64,000 nt of DNA, taken from contig CM050655.1 in assembly GCA_027574665.1 (NCBI GenBank), positions 15,495,170 to 15,559,169 of the forward strand. Reading direction: 5' to 3'. A model generated the notes under the pieces. It searched no databases and had not been told where the DNA came from. It saw only the letters and a program-made list of their open reading frames with translations. Both the position numbers and the translations under genes were made by a program. Source of the DNA: Rhynochetos jubatus (taxonomy: Eukaryota; Chordata; Aves; Eurypygiformes; Rhynochetidae). This document shows, piece after piece, positions 1 through 19,696 of the stretch (position 1 is its first letter; each line of letters begins with the position of its first letter).

Positions 1-237
1 CTGAATAGGGTTTTCAGTATTGAAAGGGAATTTCTGAATTCTCTTTTTAAACCATGAAAAGAAATACAATTGGAAATAATAATATTTTGACGTTTTTCAT
101 AAACAAAAGCTTAATGCGGAGGTTAGGTATTTCTGTTGACCCAAAATTATTAATACAGTATTTTCCTACCAACCATCTCTAGCTGAAAGCAAAAGATATC
201 CAGTATGTGGACTTCACTTAAATTCTTAGTGCATGGT

Positions 238-248
238 GGGGGGGGGGG
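238..248. repeat. G11 homopolymer
   Basis: Uninterrupted run of eleven G residues within intron sequence; likely length-variable. Confidence 0.9.
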
Positions 249-3200
249 AAGGTGGTACATGGGAAGGGAATGGTTATTGGAGCAAACAGAGGAAGTTATA
301 AATCTTCAAATCATATACAGGACAGAATGGAACAATATAAGCTCTCCAAGTTTTCTTACGTAATGGTCCTAATAACTGTTTCTGGGCAAGTAGGAAATCT
401 GTTTTCAATTTCTTTTACTTCTAAGCAAAAATATAATTTATGTTAAAAAGAGATTTTTTTTTTTTGGGTGGGATTTTTCAACCAAAAAATTAATGTAAGA
501 ACCTCATCAGAAAGTGTTGTTGGAAAACCAGGAGTGTTTTTTGCAATCACTGATCAGGACACTGGCTTGCAGTATACAAGAACAGCAAAGAAGAGAGAAT
601 AGACCATGTCCAGCCCCAAATCAGTGCTAAAATTAAACCATGGTGCAGATATCTTCTGACACTTCCAAAAGAATCAGTCCTGGTGCTCAAATGCAAGAGT
701 ATTTGACAAACAATTGTTTTATTTTCACTGGAGAAGATTGTCATGAAACCCTACTGAATGAGAATCATAACAGGATTTACCTATATTTTTAAAATGCAGA
801 CTCAAGGCAGAAAAGAACCCATATGAAGGGACATCTCCCAGGAAGAAAGTAAATATTCTGCACAGGGATGCAGAGTAGCATGAGAGCATCTGCATTCTTG
901 CTTAAGCTATCAGCACAGGATATGGACAAAAGCGGTGGCCTGCAGGGAAAAAATGTTTCTATTATTAAAAATAATGCATTCAACTTCTTAATGAGTAATA
1001 GATGGAAGCATTTGTAGAAAATAGTATTGATAGTTTAAAACTGATCATCTTAGAAAACATGTACAGACAGTATAAGGAATACAAGTGAATATTTTTAGCT
1101 GCTATTTATAGTTTTCTTGGGCCTTTGCCGTTTTTGATGCTACATGGGTTTACGCTCAGGAAAAGTGCTGAATACCACTAGACAGCTAGAACTTCCCAAT
1201 ATGTTAGTGTAATGTAGTGTATCAAGCACGGTCTGTTCAGAATTTAGTAAACTTACTAAGGTCTTAAACATCTTACCAGAATCTGAATTTCCTTGAGGTT
1301 TTCAATTTACACCTATATATTGGATGGACAGTCATCCATTTGGTGGGGAGTGATTCTTAGTGCTTGAAATCATATCTTACCCTTCTGTTGAAGGTTATTA
1401 TGGCAGTCATAGTTCGGTCAGGATAACACATGTACAGACAGTGCTGGCAGGTCAGGCAATGGACCACTGGGGAAAGTGAGGAAAAGTGCTTCTGAAGGGG
1501 CGAATACAGGCATGGTGTTATCCAGTACGGAGGCTGCTGCAAACTCTTCCAAGCTGCAAAAATCCTGAAGGAAACATCTTAAGGACACCTTGCACCAAAA
1601 AATGATGAGCTAATATATTTTATGTCTTGTTTTCTGATATTGTGCTTACTGCCTCATAAAACAGGCAAGCTTTAACTCAGGTATTTTTTGTGTTTTCAAG
1701 TGTTATAATCTGAGAACTCTGTACTTTTACTGCACCAAAACTTAGGCTAAAAGTAAGCAAAATCTTACTGAAGCCAAAGCAGACACTCTGGATTACTAGT
1801 TTAGCAGTAAAAGTTCATAGTACTGAGTCCTATGTTAAATACAAACCAGCAGGATCTGAGTCTCATAGAAACACATATTCCTTGCCTGTTAGAATGAAAT
1901 TATTGAAGTTTTGGACTGTTTCTATTTCTAAAATTGCATCTGAGTCCTGGTGATGCTGTGAACTCATGCAAAAGAAGTGTTTATCATATTTCTAAATAAA
2001 GCTTTAAATCTTAGTGCTGTGCTATTTATGAAAGTGGTAATAGAACAATATTATAAGGTGTGCTGGACTACTATAATAGTTGGTGGTTTGCTTTTCTAGG
2101 GACCATCTGAACCACTGCAAAAGTGACAGTATATGATGGTGATAATCATTGTGTGAATGCATTTTACTGATTTATTCTTTGTTCTGCATAATTATCCCTT
2201 TTCCAATGCGTTCTATACACTTTTCACGCACGTTTCATTAAACATCAAATTATGAAGCAAGAACAGATTCCTATTACAGCCCATTAAACAAGCAGTCATT
2301 GCTGCTACCTATTATCTGTTGTTTCCAGCCAATGAGGTTTCTGCATTACTGAGTTTACCACAGAAAGTTATGAATAAGGTGAGACTTGGATGGTCTTCCA
2401 CTTACATTTGGAATTACTTTGCTTCACATTTGGGTGTTCAAGTGCCCATTAAGTCTGTGTTTTTGTAGCGTTTGTGCACAGACTTTATGACTATAATGAA
2501 GTTGACTTTCTGTTGTTAGTTCAGGAATTGTATACCACCTTGTCCCTATTCCTGACTTCTGTAAGCAATGCGGTGATTGCAAGCGTTAGCAACAGACACA
2601 ACAAAATCAACATCTGTCTTAATCCCATGACAGTAATGGAAGCTGGGGTTGATCTTATTCCATGAAGGAAATGGTGAGAAGATGTAGGATATTTTAATCA
2701 CAAATTTTTGGATTTTGCTTTATAATAATAAAGCAGCAAAGATCCTGTAAGTCAGAAAGAACGCAATTTCCTAGACCTTTTCTTCAGTCTCTAGAATGTA
2801 AGATGTAGAATGTAAGATATGTACGTAGGTATATATTGTGCTACCATCTTGCACAGTCAGATACATCTATTAATGAAAATGAGGAGCACTAGAATCCTTT
2901 GTGATATCAGAGTCTGTGCAATCTTTGGTTTTCTAAGCAATCTATTCCAATGGTGCCATAAATAATGGTTTCTTATTGTAAAGTACTCTCAATGTAGGAG
3001 TTTTGACCTAAATTGGCAAATTTTGCACTGCCTTCATTGGCATAAGTGTCTGCTTTCAACCATGGAAAAAAGGTCAAATAATTTTAAGGAGATTTGCTTT
3101 CTCATTATGTCATAAACCAAAAATTTAAAGAGTAGATCTCATTAGAGGAGGTAAAGATGTGGAGAAAGATGTAGAAAGTAAAGAAATATGACTTTGAAAA

Positions 3201-3440
3201 GTTAAGACGGTGTATGAACATATATATAAATAATACCACTTATTGTTAAATGTGTAATACAATTTGACCAAATGGTTTGTTAATAGTAGTCTTTGCAAGT
3301 GAGAGTGTGTATGTAATATCAATTGTAAAGCGCCTTTTGGAACTGATGTTTTCCTTCTCTGACTTCATGGAATAGGATCTAGAGAAACATCAAGAAAGGA
3401 CTAATACTCTTTTTTGGCCATTAAATTATAATCTCCTCCT

Positions 3441-3459
3441 TTGCTTGCTTGCTTGCTTG
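3441..3459. repeat. (TTGC)n microsatellite
   Basis: Nearly five copies of TTGC, ending about 43 bases before the acceptor of the first exon. It forms part of a pyrimidine-rich stretch upstream of that splice site. Confidence 0.85.
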
Positions 3460-3482
3460 TTTTATCTTCTTTGCAAGATTAA

Positions 3483-3614
<132 letters not shown>

Positions 3615-3944
3615 TGAGTAATCTTTCAAGATTAGCCTTATCTGTTATTAAAATTCATTAAATTAAGCAGTGCCTTTTTTTTTTTTAAGATAGAGGATCT
3701 TTCAAGCTCCAAATAACTGTGAAGTTAATGTCTGCAATTACTTCTGTTAACAATGCGTTTTGAAAGAAGGGTTGTTTTCTGCAGTTGTTTTATAACCAAA
3801 TGCTAAGTATAGGTGTTTGAAGCAGAGTTCATAGCTAGTCGCATCAATTACGAGATACATAGCTAAACACATGGTTAAAGTGGGAATAGAATTATCAAAT
3901 TAAAAATACGGTCCTTCTTTGGACACACTCTGGCACCTTAATGT

Positions 3945-4912
3945 CTGTCTTGAAGTGAGGAGCTGAAAACTGAATGCAGTATTAGAGGTGCAGCCTCACC
4001 GCTGCTGAATACAGGGGAACAATCACTTTCCCTAGTCCTGCTGGCCATACTGTTCCTGATGCAGGCCAGAATGACACTGGCCTTCTTGCCCACCTGGGAA
4101 CATGTTTGGCTCATATTCAGCTGACTGTCAAGGAGCATCCCCAGGTCCTTTTCCACTGGACAGCTTTCCAGCCACTCTTCTCCTAGCCTGTAGCATTGCC
4201 TAGGGTGGCTGTGACCCAGCGCTTGGCCTTGGTCCATCAATCCGGACTCAGGCAAATCAACATTCCTGCCCAACTTGGTGTCATCTGCAAGCTTACTGAG
4301 GGCAAACTCAATCCTTTTGTCTAGTTAATTGATAAAGTTATTAAACAGAACCAGCCCCAATAATGAGCCCTGGGGAACACCACTTGTGACTGGCCACCAG
4401 CTGGATTTAACTCCGTTCACCACCACTCTTTGGGTCCAGCCAGAAAGACAGTTTTTTACCTAGTTGAAGAGTACACCTATCCAAGCCATGAGCAGCCAGT
4501 TTCTGCAGGAGAAGGCTGTAGGAAACAGTGTCAAAGGATTTATTGAAGTCTAGGTAGACAACCTCCACGGCCTTTCTATCATCCACTAAGTGGGTCATCT
4601 TTTCGTAGGAAGAGGTCAGGTTTGTCAAGCAGGACCCTGCCTTTCATAAACCCATGCTAACTGGGCCTGATCCCCTGGTTATCCTGTACATGCTGTGTGA
4701 TGGCATTCAAGATGATCTGCACAATAGCCTTTCCTGGGATGAAGATTGGACTGTCAGGCCTGTAGTTCCAAGGGTTTCTCTTATGGCCTTTCTTGTAGAT
4801 GGGTCACATTTCCTAATGTCCACTCAGCTGGAACCTCCCCAGTTAGCCAGGACTGTTGATAAATGACTGAAAGTGGCTTGGTGAGCACTTCCCTCAACCC
4901 CCTCAGTAGAAA
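3945..4912 (-). mobile_element. CR1 LINE fragment (reverse transcriptase region), degenerate
   Basis: Reverse complement of the widespread avian CR1 reverse-transcriptase region. On the minus strand a CR1-type RT block is readable at 4628-4407, with VVYLDF followed by a degraded K-SFDTV motif (consensus SKAFDTV). Further downstream (4273-3938) come the features that follow the RT core: EKDLGMLLD, then LNMSQ, then a Cys-Ile-Arg and SMASR run. Frames are broken by stops and small indels, so no protein is made. The 5' part of the element is missing, and the copy also stops short of a recognisable CR1 3' tail. Its sequence is of a different subfamily from the copy at 21717-23076. The ends are approximate. 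Confidence 0.93.
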
Positions 4913-6125
4913 CCGCCTCAGATTCCTCATTCCCTATATTTTTAATATAAATTAGATGCATTACTTTACAGGCAAAGTAATAGAAAAGAAATTCTTGTCA
5001 CAATGATAATTGGTACTGCTCTTTTACCTGCCTACACATACCTGCCATACATAGCCTCTTGCATTCTTCCGAAGTGGGATTTGGAAAGGTGTCTTAAGGT
5101 GGCCACTGTTTCTTACAGGCTCTGCATTACACGTAATACAACATCAAATGGTTGTGCTTGTGGGAAGAGTTCCTAGAAATAAGCATGTACTAGAGAGAGA
5201 CATTATGAAAGGTTTTTTCTGCTCTGAAACGGCATCTGTTTAGAAGAGTTGCAAGCTATGAATGACTAATATTTGTGCATTTAGTAGCAAGTTCTACACT
5301 TTTCTTCTTGTCAAAGAAAATGACTTAAAAGTTAAAGAATCATTTATGATGATTCAACAAAGGAAGCTGAAATATTAACCATCAGTAGCACTTGCAGAAT
5401 TTTTATTATCTAGTCCTTTCAAAGCAAACTAAAGGTGATATCCTCAAGTAATTGCGTAGTTTATTTGCTTGTTTCCTCTTTGTAAGTAATAACAAGAATT
5501 GGCTGGTAGAGGAAAGCAGAGATTCAGATTTCTACAGTGAAAATGCATGGTGATAGGAATCGGGAAACTGCAAATGCATATGAAGGGACTTGAGCTCCTG
5601 GGTACTTGTTTGTGCCTGCTGTTCTTCTGTACCTTCACAGACAGATATTTATGTACATCTGTTTCCCTATTAAATTTAGCATCTGACATAACAAAGTTCT
5701 CATGCACTTACTGTGTAGCTATTAAATCCCTTCTGTTTTAATGAGCGGTATCAGAAAAGGTATTGAGAAGGTTGGTGCCACATTATGTAATAGATCGTGA
5801 TCCTTTCTGATTTCTTTGTTTATGGCAAAATGAAATGAGACAGAAAGTCATAGCATAGTTATGTTTTAATTGTAGCTTCTGCAGGCCACAGAACCCCCCA
5901 TAGCATTCCTTTTTTCAGCTTTTAGTGATTTTTGCATTGAGCTCTCTTATTTTATGTAATCAACTGTTTTGAGAATGCTGGAGATGTGCAGAGGATGATT
6001 GTCTTGCTAAAAAATTTCTGTGGAGATGCTGTGAGGATGTTTTCAAATGTTTCCACCACTTCTTCTGGATTCACATGTGTGAAAAGCTGACAAATGATGA
6101 ATGTGCAGAGTGGCACAATGAAGCG

Positions 6126-6155
6126 GGCCAGAAGCGCTGTGGCCAGAAGCGCTGT
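6126..6155. repeat. 15-bp perfect tandem duplication
   Basis: The unit GGCCAGAAGCGCTGT occurs twice with no mismatch or gap. It is GC-rich within an AT-rich intron, about 200 bases upstream of the next exon. No larger repeat family was recognised around it. Confidence 0.9.
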
Positions 6156-6308
6156 AGACAGAACGAAGAAAACAGTATAATATTTGTCTTTTTTGTGCTA
6201 AACACTATTTCCACATCACAGGAAAAGCATCAGCAGAACTCTAAATACCTAAAATAAACAAATGGGTTGGTTTATAAATGAAGGAAATGGGTCAGTTGTG
6301 GAAACTGA

Positions 6309-12041
<5,733 letters not shown>

Positions 12042-12160
12042 TAGTAGTCCGCAATTCAGTTTGTCAGAGAGCCGAGTAGAAAACATGGCTCAAATATGAA
12101 GCAGATAGGAATGCATTAATACATTTTATAGGAACACTACTGCTCCCCTCCCTCACCCCA

Positions 12161-12179
12161 CCCCCCCCCCCCCCCCCCC
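12161..12179. repeat. C19 homopolymer
   Basis: Nineteen C residues preceded by a C-rich stretch from about 12143. It lies about 145 bases downstream of an exon donor. The length is probably polymorphic and prone to sequencing error. Confidence 0.9.
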
Positions 12180-13363
12180 GCTTACATACAAAGTTCTCTG
12201 GTGCAATTTGGACAATGAGCCAGTTTCTGTGAAGTTGTATTTTTATTTTTATTCAACAAGTGCTTGGCCTTTAAATGATTGTTCAAAGCATCATCCATTT
12301 CTAGAGAGATAGTCCTGGTGTTTTGTGTTAGACAAAGCATATATCTATGTGAAAAGCTCCTGCTATTAAAAAATATGATTTATATGTCCCATATAGTAAC
12401 AAAGTGCCTGGAAAAAAGGACAGATCATTTTGGTCATTTACATCAAGTGGCTAGTGGACCTCTGGCTGTGAGACTAAATAAGGAACGTGTGTAGGAACTG
12501 AAGCCTGAATTTCCTACAACTTCATTTGTGTATTTTTTTTTTTTTTCTCCTCGGTCAAAGATCTCTTTTGGACTTAACATGGCAAAATTTTAACCCAGTT
12601 ATTTCTAAGCTTCTATAGCAGCTGTATTTGTTCACCAGACGAAGGCCTTGATTGGAACAATCAGTGCTCCCCTCCTTGTGCCTTTCTGGGACACTGATTC
12701 CAAACATAAAGGATGATGAGTTTCCAATATTATGAGTGTTATTAACATGACAGAAAACACTAGAATACAAGGTAGGCCAAGGTCCACTTCAAGTCCCTTG
12801 CACAAGTAAGCAGAAAAAAACCCAGAAAAAGTCTAATGTCCTCAGGTGAGAAAGCTAGGACTATTCTCATGGAGGTGCACATATCAGTGCAAGGCAGTGA
12901 GTCTTTATTTAATTCTTAGGAAGTCCTGAAATACTTATTAAGGTATCTGTTGGAGATCTCCAAAAAATTGGAGAGAACAGACTCCTGTGTGTTAAAAATA
13001 TTCCAGACTATTATATATAGTAAAAAAAAAAAAAAGGAAAAGTCGGTTTTCAACATACAAACAAGCCTGGACTCTGGACTTTACTGTCTTCAGTTAGAAT
13101 GTTTGTGTCTTTATTTGTGTTCTGGAAAACTTCAGTAAAGCCAAATTTGGGCACTGTCTATGACTCATCACAATGATGGTCACTTTGATATTAATCCTTT
13201 CTGCTTATATCCCAAAAGACAGATATATCTCTTATGAACTTCATTCATATTGCGAGTCAATTTGGTCTGCCTCATTCTTGTCCACTGTGGTAACAAAAGA
13301 GTCTCGGGAATCTCAAGCATTTGTAACAGTCATACTGATGTATCCAAATTACTGTGCTATGAA

Positions 13364-13946
13364 TGGTGCAGTTGAATCCCAGCCAGCAACTGAGCACCAC
13401 ACAGCCACTCACTCACTCACCTGGTGGGCTGGGGGACAGACTTGGAAAAGAGTGAGGAAACTTGTGGGTTAAGATGAAGTCTATTAGCTCAAGAAAAAGC
13501 CCCACACACAGGCAAAGCAAAGCCTTCATTCACTGCTTCACATTGGCAGGCAGGTGCTCAGCCATCCCCAGGAAAGCAGGACTCCACGTGTAATGGTTAC
13601 TTGGTAAGACTATCGCCATTGCTCTTAATGTGTCCCCTTTTCTCCTTCTTTTGCCAGCTTTAGATGCTGAGCATGACTCCATATGCTCTGCCATATCCCT
13701 TTGGTCAGTTGGGATCAGCTGGTCCCAGCTGAGTTCCCTCCCAGGTTCTTGTGCATCCCCAGCTGACTTGCTGGTTGGGTGGGGCGAGGCAAGGAGCAGA
13801 AAAGGCCTTGAGTCTCTGTAAGCACTGCCTAGCAGTAACGAAAACATCCCTATGTTATCAACAGTGTTTTCAGCACAAATCCAAAACACAGCCCCATACT
13901 AGCTACTGTAAAGAAAATTAACTGTATCCCAGGCAAACCCAACACA
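13364..13946 (-). mobile_element. Solo LTR of an avian endogenous retrovirus
   Basis: About 583 bp resembling, in reverse orientation, an LTR family common in bird genomes. Recognisable landmarks on the + strand include the CAGCCAGCAACTGAGCACC block near 13380, the TCCCTTTGGTCAGTTGGG block near 13700, ACGAAAACATCCCT near 13838 and CATACTAGCTACT near 13893. On the minus strand it starts TGTGTTGGG and ends TGCACCA, which fits TG...CA termini. The flanks ATGAA (13359-13363) and ATGCA (13947-13951) look like a 5-bp target-site duplication with one mismatch. No gag, pol or env sequence adjoins it, so it is a recombined solo LTR. ORFs inside it are not genes. The family name is not certain; the 5-bp duplication would fit an ERVL-like element. 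Confidence 0.8.
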
Positions 13947-15472
13947 ATGCACTTGCTCTTGAAGTTAGAAGCAGACCTGAAACTTTGGCTCAGCTTCTGT
14001 CTTTGCAAAATCAGAAGGGACCAGTTTTCTTTCAAGGAAATCCAAATATATCAGTATCTTCAGAAGCTCCAGTCTTAATGCATATTATCTTAATACTGAA
14101 TTTAAACTGCAGTAAGAAAACTGGAGATTCAGAAAGTGGTAAAGTGTACAAATATCTGGTTATGGGGGATCTGTAGTACAGAGAGGTGCATTTATGGGCT
14201 GGATTAGTAGTTAAAATGTTTAGGCAAGTTAAAAGCTGCAAATGTAGTATTAGGTATCATCTTCCCAGAAAGTATATCGAACCACTTATGGCATTATCTT
14301 ACCCACCTTCAATCCTATATTTTCTCACAGTATAAGATACGCTTATAATAATTTCAGCGCGGTGACAGATTGGACTATCTCACTGATGAAGGGTTTTAAG
14401 CTGAAGGCTCAGCTTTGCCAGGCAGTACTCATATTACATCTGAGTATATGAGCATAAAAATAGCAATGATTTTGATTTGGAGGAAGCTATCAATGTCATT
14501 TTTGCTCTTTTATCTGTGATTATATAGAGTTGTAAACAGAATAGGCTGCAGCCATACTTAAACTTGTGTTACTTCAGATGTCATCTTGAGATGGCACTGA
14601 GAGAAAAAAAATGTTGTCATATAGTGCATCAGGAGAATACCAGACTCTGTTAGTAATGGTTAAAATGATGTCTGCTGCTTAACCAAGAATGAATTGTCCA
14701 GGCAAGTAAAATGAGCATCCAACTCAATTGGTGACAGCTAAAGGTTTATTTCTTATTTTTCTTTATTTAGCTGAAAGGACGTTCTTTCTCCAAGCTGTCT
14801 CATTCCTTAAACTGTATTTGAAAGAGAAAACTAGTACTTAGTGGTGGTTGTGAATCAACAGTGTATTGGAGAGCAGCTACATTGATTGGAATTTTTGAAG
14901 AGGACTATTGAAAAGAAAAACGTCCGTTCCCTAAAAGAGCTTCCACTCCTTTTCATTTAGAGCACTAAATTTAAGTACTGTCAGACCTTCATAAATTCCT
15001 TGGGCAAACATTATTAGTGGAGTCTCCCACAAGTTAGGAGATTGCCAGGAAAATATGTACTGTAACTTCTGTATTTTTAAAGAAAGCCTGAAATGTGTGT
15101 TTGTTCCTCCTCCTTCGTAATGTGATTAGAAAGTGATTTAGTATGCCATAAATGTTTGGTCAGTCAAACACAAATGAACATGATTGACGGTGACGTTGCA
15201 CACATTTAACTCATTATGTGTTACTTTACAGCAAAATGATTTGTATAAACAGTCTGCCTAGTATTAGAGGTAAAACAAACTAAGAAACCTCAAAATATTA
15301 TATTTGTTCCTAATATGTTCCTTTTGGCTTTAACAATGTAATCTCATATGGAATCTTTTATGTTCTCTTTGGGACAAAACTGAACAGAAAGAAAATCAGC
15401 TCAAAAAGATTAAGTTTCTCTAAAACTTTAAAGGAAAAAACATAGATTTCACAACAATTCACATGTTAAGCA

Positions 15473-15520
15473 AAAAACACCACCCCACCACCCCCCAAAA
15501 AAACCCCCCAACAATCCCAA
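15473..15520. repeat. A/C-rich low-complexity tract
   Basis: Mixture of A and C runs with almost no G or T; simple sequence of no evident function. Confidence 0.75.
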
Positions 15521-18500
15521 CTTTACACCTGTAAACGGTATTTCAATACTTGGTCCTTTTTATAACACAGAATGTTATCCTTGGTGTATTAATAAGGGAA
15601 TTGGGACTCTTTATTGCTTGCATAGCCTCAGAAAAGATGGAAATACTCTACTATACTGCAATTTCTGTATTGTTTGGATTAGCAAATTAGCAAAAGTCTA
15701 CTCATATGAAAAATATTGCAAGGAGTAAGTAAATAGGCAGTCGAATTTTGTCCTTTTATACAACCATGCAAGCCAATATGAGTAAATATTTTGTGTAAAT
15801 TATTTAAATGTGGAGCTTGGTTCTTGAGTGTAACAGAAGTCCACAAATAAATTAGATGTGTCTTTGCTCTGTTGGTAAGATGGTACACCTCATCCCAGAT
15901 CTGAACACTGACTGAGAGCTGTCTCCTCTGAGCTACTTTGAGAGCAGGAATGTTCTGTGGGCTCTTTTGGCAGCTGTTGCTCACACCCACACATATGCAA
16001 TGCCCATTTCTCCCACTACATTCCTTTCTAGTACAGGCTTAAAGAGAGATATAATCAAGCCACACAGATTTACATCAGTCAGGTGCTTATCTTCACTGAT
16101 GGAATGCATCAACTGGTTTGCTAGTTATTTGTAGCCACCTAGGCAGCTTTGGACTGTTTTAAAGTATGAGTCTAGAGTATGCACAGTGATGTTCTTTAAA
16201 TGAAGCAGAACTTCAAAAATGGGGGTGGGGAGGGAATGCAATTTCTCAAATTATTGCCAAGTTCTTCTGGAGGCTGCATAATAAACTGATCCTACCTGAT
16301 CGTCCTCACAGGATTTAAACTGAATATTCATGTAGCCTGTTCCTAAAGACATTTTATCACTAAAAGGTCTGCCTAAATATAATATTTTTAATCACTGAAT
16401 CTAGGAATTAAAAACTGTTGAGGTTGAAAACTGTTTATTATTTACACATAGTATCAAATGTTGTGATCAGAGTGATATATTTGTCTGGGACTGAAATCTG
16501 CCATGGAGTGCATTTTTCAGTCAATCATTTGAACAGACAACACCAATATATCTTTTGCTTTATGACTGGTTAGAAACAGTTCCCTGTTTTGTAAATCTGC
16601 AAGTATTAAGAGTAAAGCCTGTATACCTTCAAGTTCTAAACCATCCAGGACAGTACCTAAAGAATTAGGTGTCATAGTATTTCAAGAATACTCTCTCTGT
16701 TTTAACCTATGGCAAGAGTCTACATCAGTGTGAACAATGGAAAAGTGTATAGATCTTTCAATTGAAATTAGGCTAATTTTAATTAGCATATTCGGTGTTT
16801 TGTAAAACTTACTTGCATACAGAAAGAAATGTGGAAATAGTTGGCTGAGGTGGTAAAATTTTTATACCACTGAGGATATTTGTTAGCTTTGATTTAAGCA
16901 ACCAGTGGAATTGAGTAAAAAGGTAGTTGATAATTTATTTTACTTAAGGAAATTCAGTTATAGGATTGTAAATCTAAGAAGCTTCACTCTTTGCTAGGAA
17001 TTTATGAACGGCTTTCAGCCAAGTACATATCTGTCAGATTTTGATATCTGTATCTGAAAGCATAATTAAGACAGACCAAGCAATTTGGATGGACTGAAGG
17101 GCATTATAGGTGAACATGAGGAAATGTTTAGAATACATTGCTTTCAATGTACAACTTCCTTTCAACTGCCAATCAAGAATATTCTGTGTGTACTTTTTTT
17201 TTTCCTCATCTATATTGTTAGAATAAAACCCACAATACTGTTGAGAAGAGAATTGCCAAATTATGTCAGGAAGCCCTGGAGGCATTCTGAACCTAGGGTG
17301 AGGCAGGAGTTTCTGTGTTAGATGGAAGTAGAGGAAGCAGTCTGGAAAGGGCTCAAGAAAATTGCCTTTGTGAAGATTATATTTTCTAGGCATTTTTTGT
17401 AAAAAATTTCTCTACATGGCCTGGGCATCTTTGAAGAGAAAAATTTATCTCTCTTTTAGACAGGAAGTAAGTAAAAACTTTCATGTTCTTTACACAGCAT
17501 TTAATTTTTTTTTTTTTGTATAAACCTTATAATTTTGGGAAGATCATTTAGAATTTCCGAACTACATGCACTTAGATAGACAAAGTACTGCATACTGGGA
17601 CATGTATGCTGAACAAAAAAACATAGGCTGTTGGAATATAGCAAGATCACTTTAATAACAGAACTAAAACATTCAAGTGCTATTCTAGAGAGATAATTAA
17701 TAGAATTAACTCATTAATTTACTGTGTGTTGGGTTTTTTATTATTCAGTCAGATAGGGCTGTTTATCAAACTAAATAATTGTCTAAAATATCAAACTGAT
17801 GAACTTGTTCCAAACATCTGAAATTATTCTAGAAGGCTTTTTACTGATTTGTTCTCTTTCCTTGATGGTGATAAGCTGAGCTTATTCGATGCTAAGGAGC
17901 AGTCTTTACAGCTGCTTTCATTGTGCTATAAAGGAATTCTCATCGTGTCATTTCTTTAATATTTATAAAGACAACCCACCATCCTCTCCCTGTTTTTCCT
18001 TGCAAAATGCAATAGAAGATCCTAGGTCACACTACAGCTATAGCATTAGTTCTCTGTTTTTGTAGTGAGACTTAGATCTTGACAGAAGAGATTATATAGC
18101 ATTACCAGGTTCAGATTTCCTCAATCTCTCATGTAACTATTTATGTCATTACACTGAGAAGTAAATGCTGTGAACAAGATAGATCAGTTGAGGCTACAAA
18201 GCTTCTGGTAATTACACTGCCAGGGGTTAGGACTGGGTGTATCAACAGTTTAGCTTTTCTTCCTGACAATACTAACGGTTATGCTTGCAAGATGTACGTT
18301 GTTTTTTCATCTCTCTGTCACTGTGTCTTGCTCCGAAATGACTGTGTTATGTAAATATATTTGCTGATAACATTGTATCTATATACAGATAGAGGATGGC
18401 AGAGAAGCATTGTGACTTATACAAAGATACAGATGAAAACTTGATTTCTTCTCTTGGGATACACTGTGTCATTTTCCAGCTATTCTTTATATAGGCTATT

Positions 18501-18773
18501 GAATCAGTGGATAATTTTTTTATGACTATCCAGGAGACAGAATAGTGGTGTGACATAATCTGGGGAAGATAATCATGTGCTTACATTACTAGAGAGGAAC
18601 TTGGGAGCTATAGATTCAAGTCACTGTGGTGGTATGGCACGTGGTGTGTGAGGTCCACCTGTTACCTAAACTCTCTAACTTTCTTCCTAGCTGTGATTGG
18701 AATAACTTAAAATTTTGTTGCTATTTGTCGAAATTTCTTCTTGAGTTTGTAAAGGTCTCTAAAGCAAACAAAA

Positions 18774-18833
18774 TACACACACACACAAAACCCACCCCAC
18801 ATCCAACCAACCAAACAAAACCAAAAACCACCA
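18774..18833. repeat. (CA)n with A/C-rich low-complexity tail
   Basis: About seven CA dinucleotides followed by CCAA- and CAAAA-type units. CA-rich transcripts can bind hnRNP L, but no regulated exon is nearby. Confidence 0.8.
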
Positions 18834-19696
18834 CTTCTTTCTGTTTCTACCAACACAGCATCCTGTGATAACATGTTGCTAATTTTTAACATCAAAATCA
18901 AAAGAAAATGCTGTGTACTTATTTTTAATAATTTATAGTGTGGTCACCAGAAGAAGGTAGGTTGTTGCAGCATCAACCGCTAATTATGGTGTCTTGTTAT
19001 CTTTCTAGAATACTACATTTACTCATGTTGCTGTTGTATCAGCTTGAAATACATTAGTTATTTAACTTCAGGGATAAAAATGACAGAATGACCTGCCTTC
19101 TCCTTGGGATCATGCAAGGGAAGGTATTTCATAAAGACAGATGTTCATTTCCTGTAAGGAAAGGCATGTAGAATTGCCTCTTGGAATTGCTTCATGATAA
19201 GCTTGAGATGTACAATATTTGATGAGTAAAGAAGGAGATCCAAATTTAAAATAAAAAAAGGGTTCAATTGTCCTTTATCAATTATTGTGTCTTCATTGAA
19301 AAATTATACGTTATATAAGATCTGTAGAGGCCTATGGTATGAGGCTAAATAAAACCAAAAATAACATGCAAGAAATGAGAAGAGGTAAAAGGGAAAGGAA
19401 TAAATGATAACAGGACCCAATAATATCAAGGTTTTTTGCCGGTTATTTTTCCCGCACTGAAGTGTTCACTGCTGTTGCATTTGTGTACTTCACGCCTTCT
19501 GGTGTTCTTGTGGTGTTCCTCATTGCAGCTTTTCTGTTACATTTCTTTCTGTTCTAAATATTGGCTGGCACTAACTACTAATTACTCTGTCAGCAAACAC
19601 ACAAATCCACTCAATGCAAAGCAGTATTCGACTGATGAATTTTTCACAATTTGTGTTATGAAGACGGTATTTTTGAGTAAATAATAAAAGTTTTGT

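Noticed and set aside
13530-13889. 119-codon minus-strand ORF
   Set aside because: It lies wholly inside the solo LTR and is a chance frame in repeat DNA.
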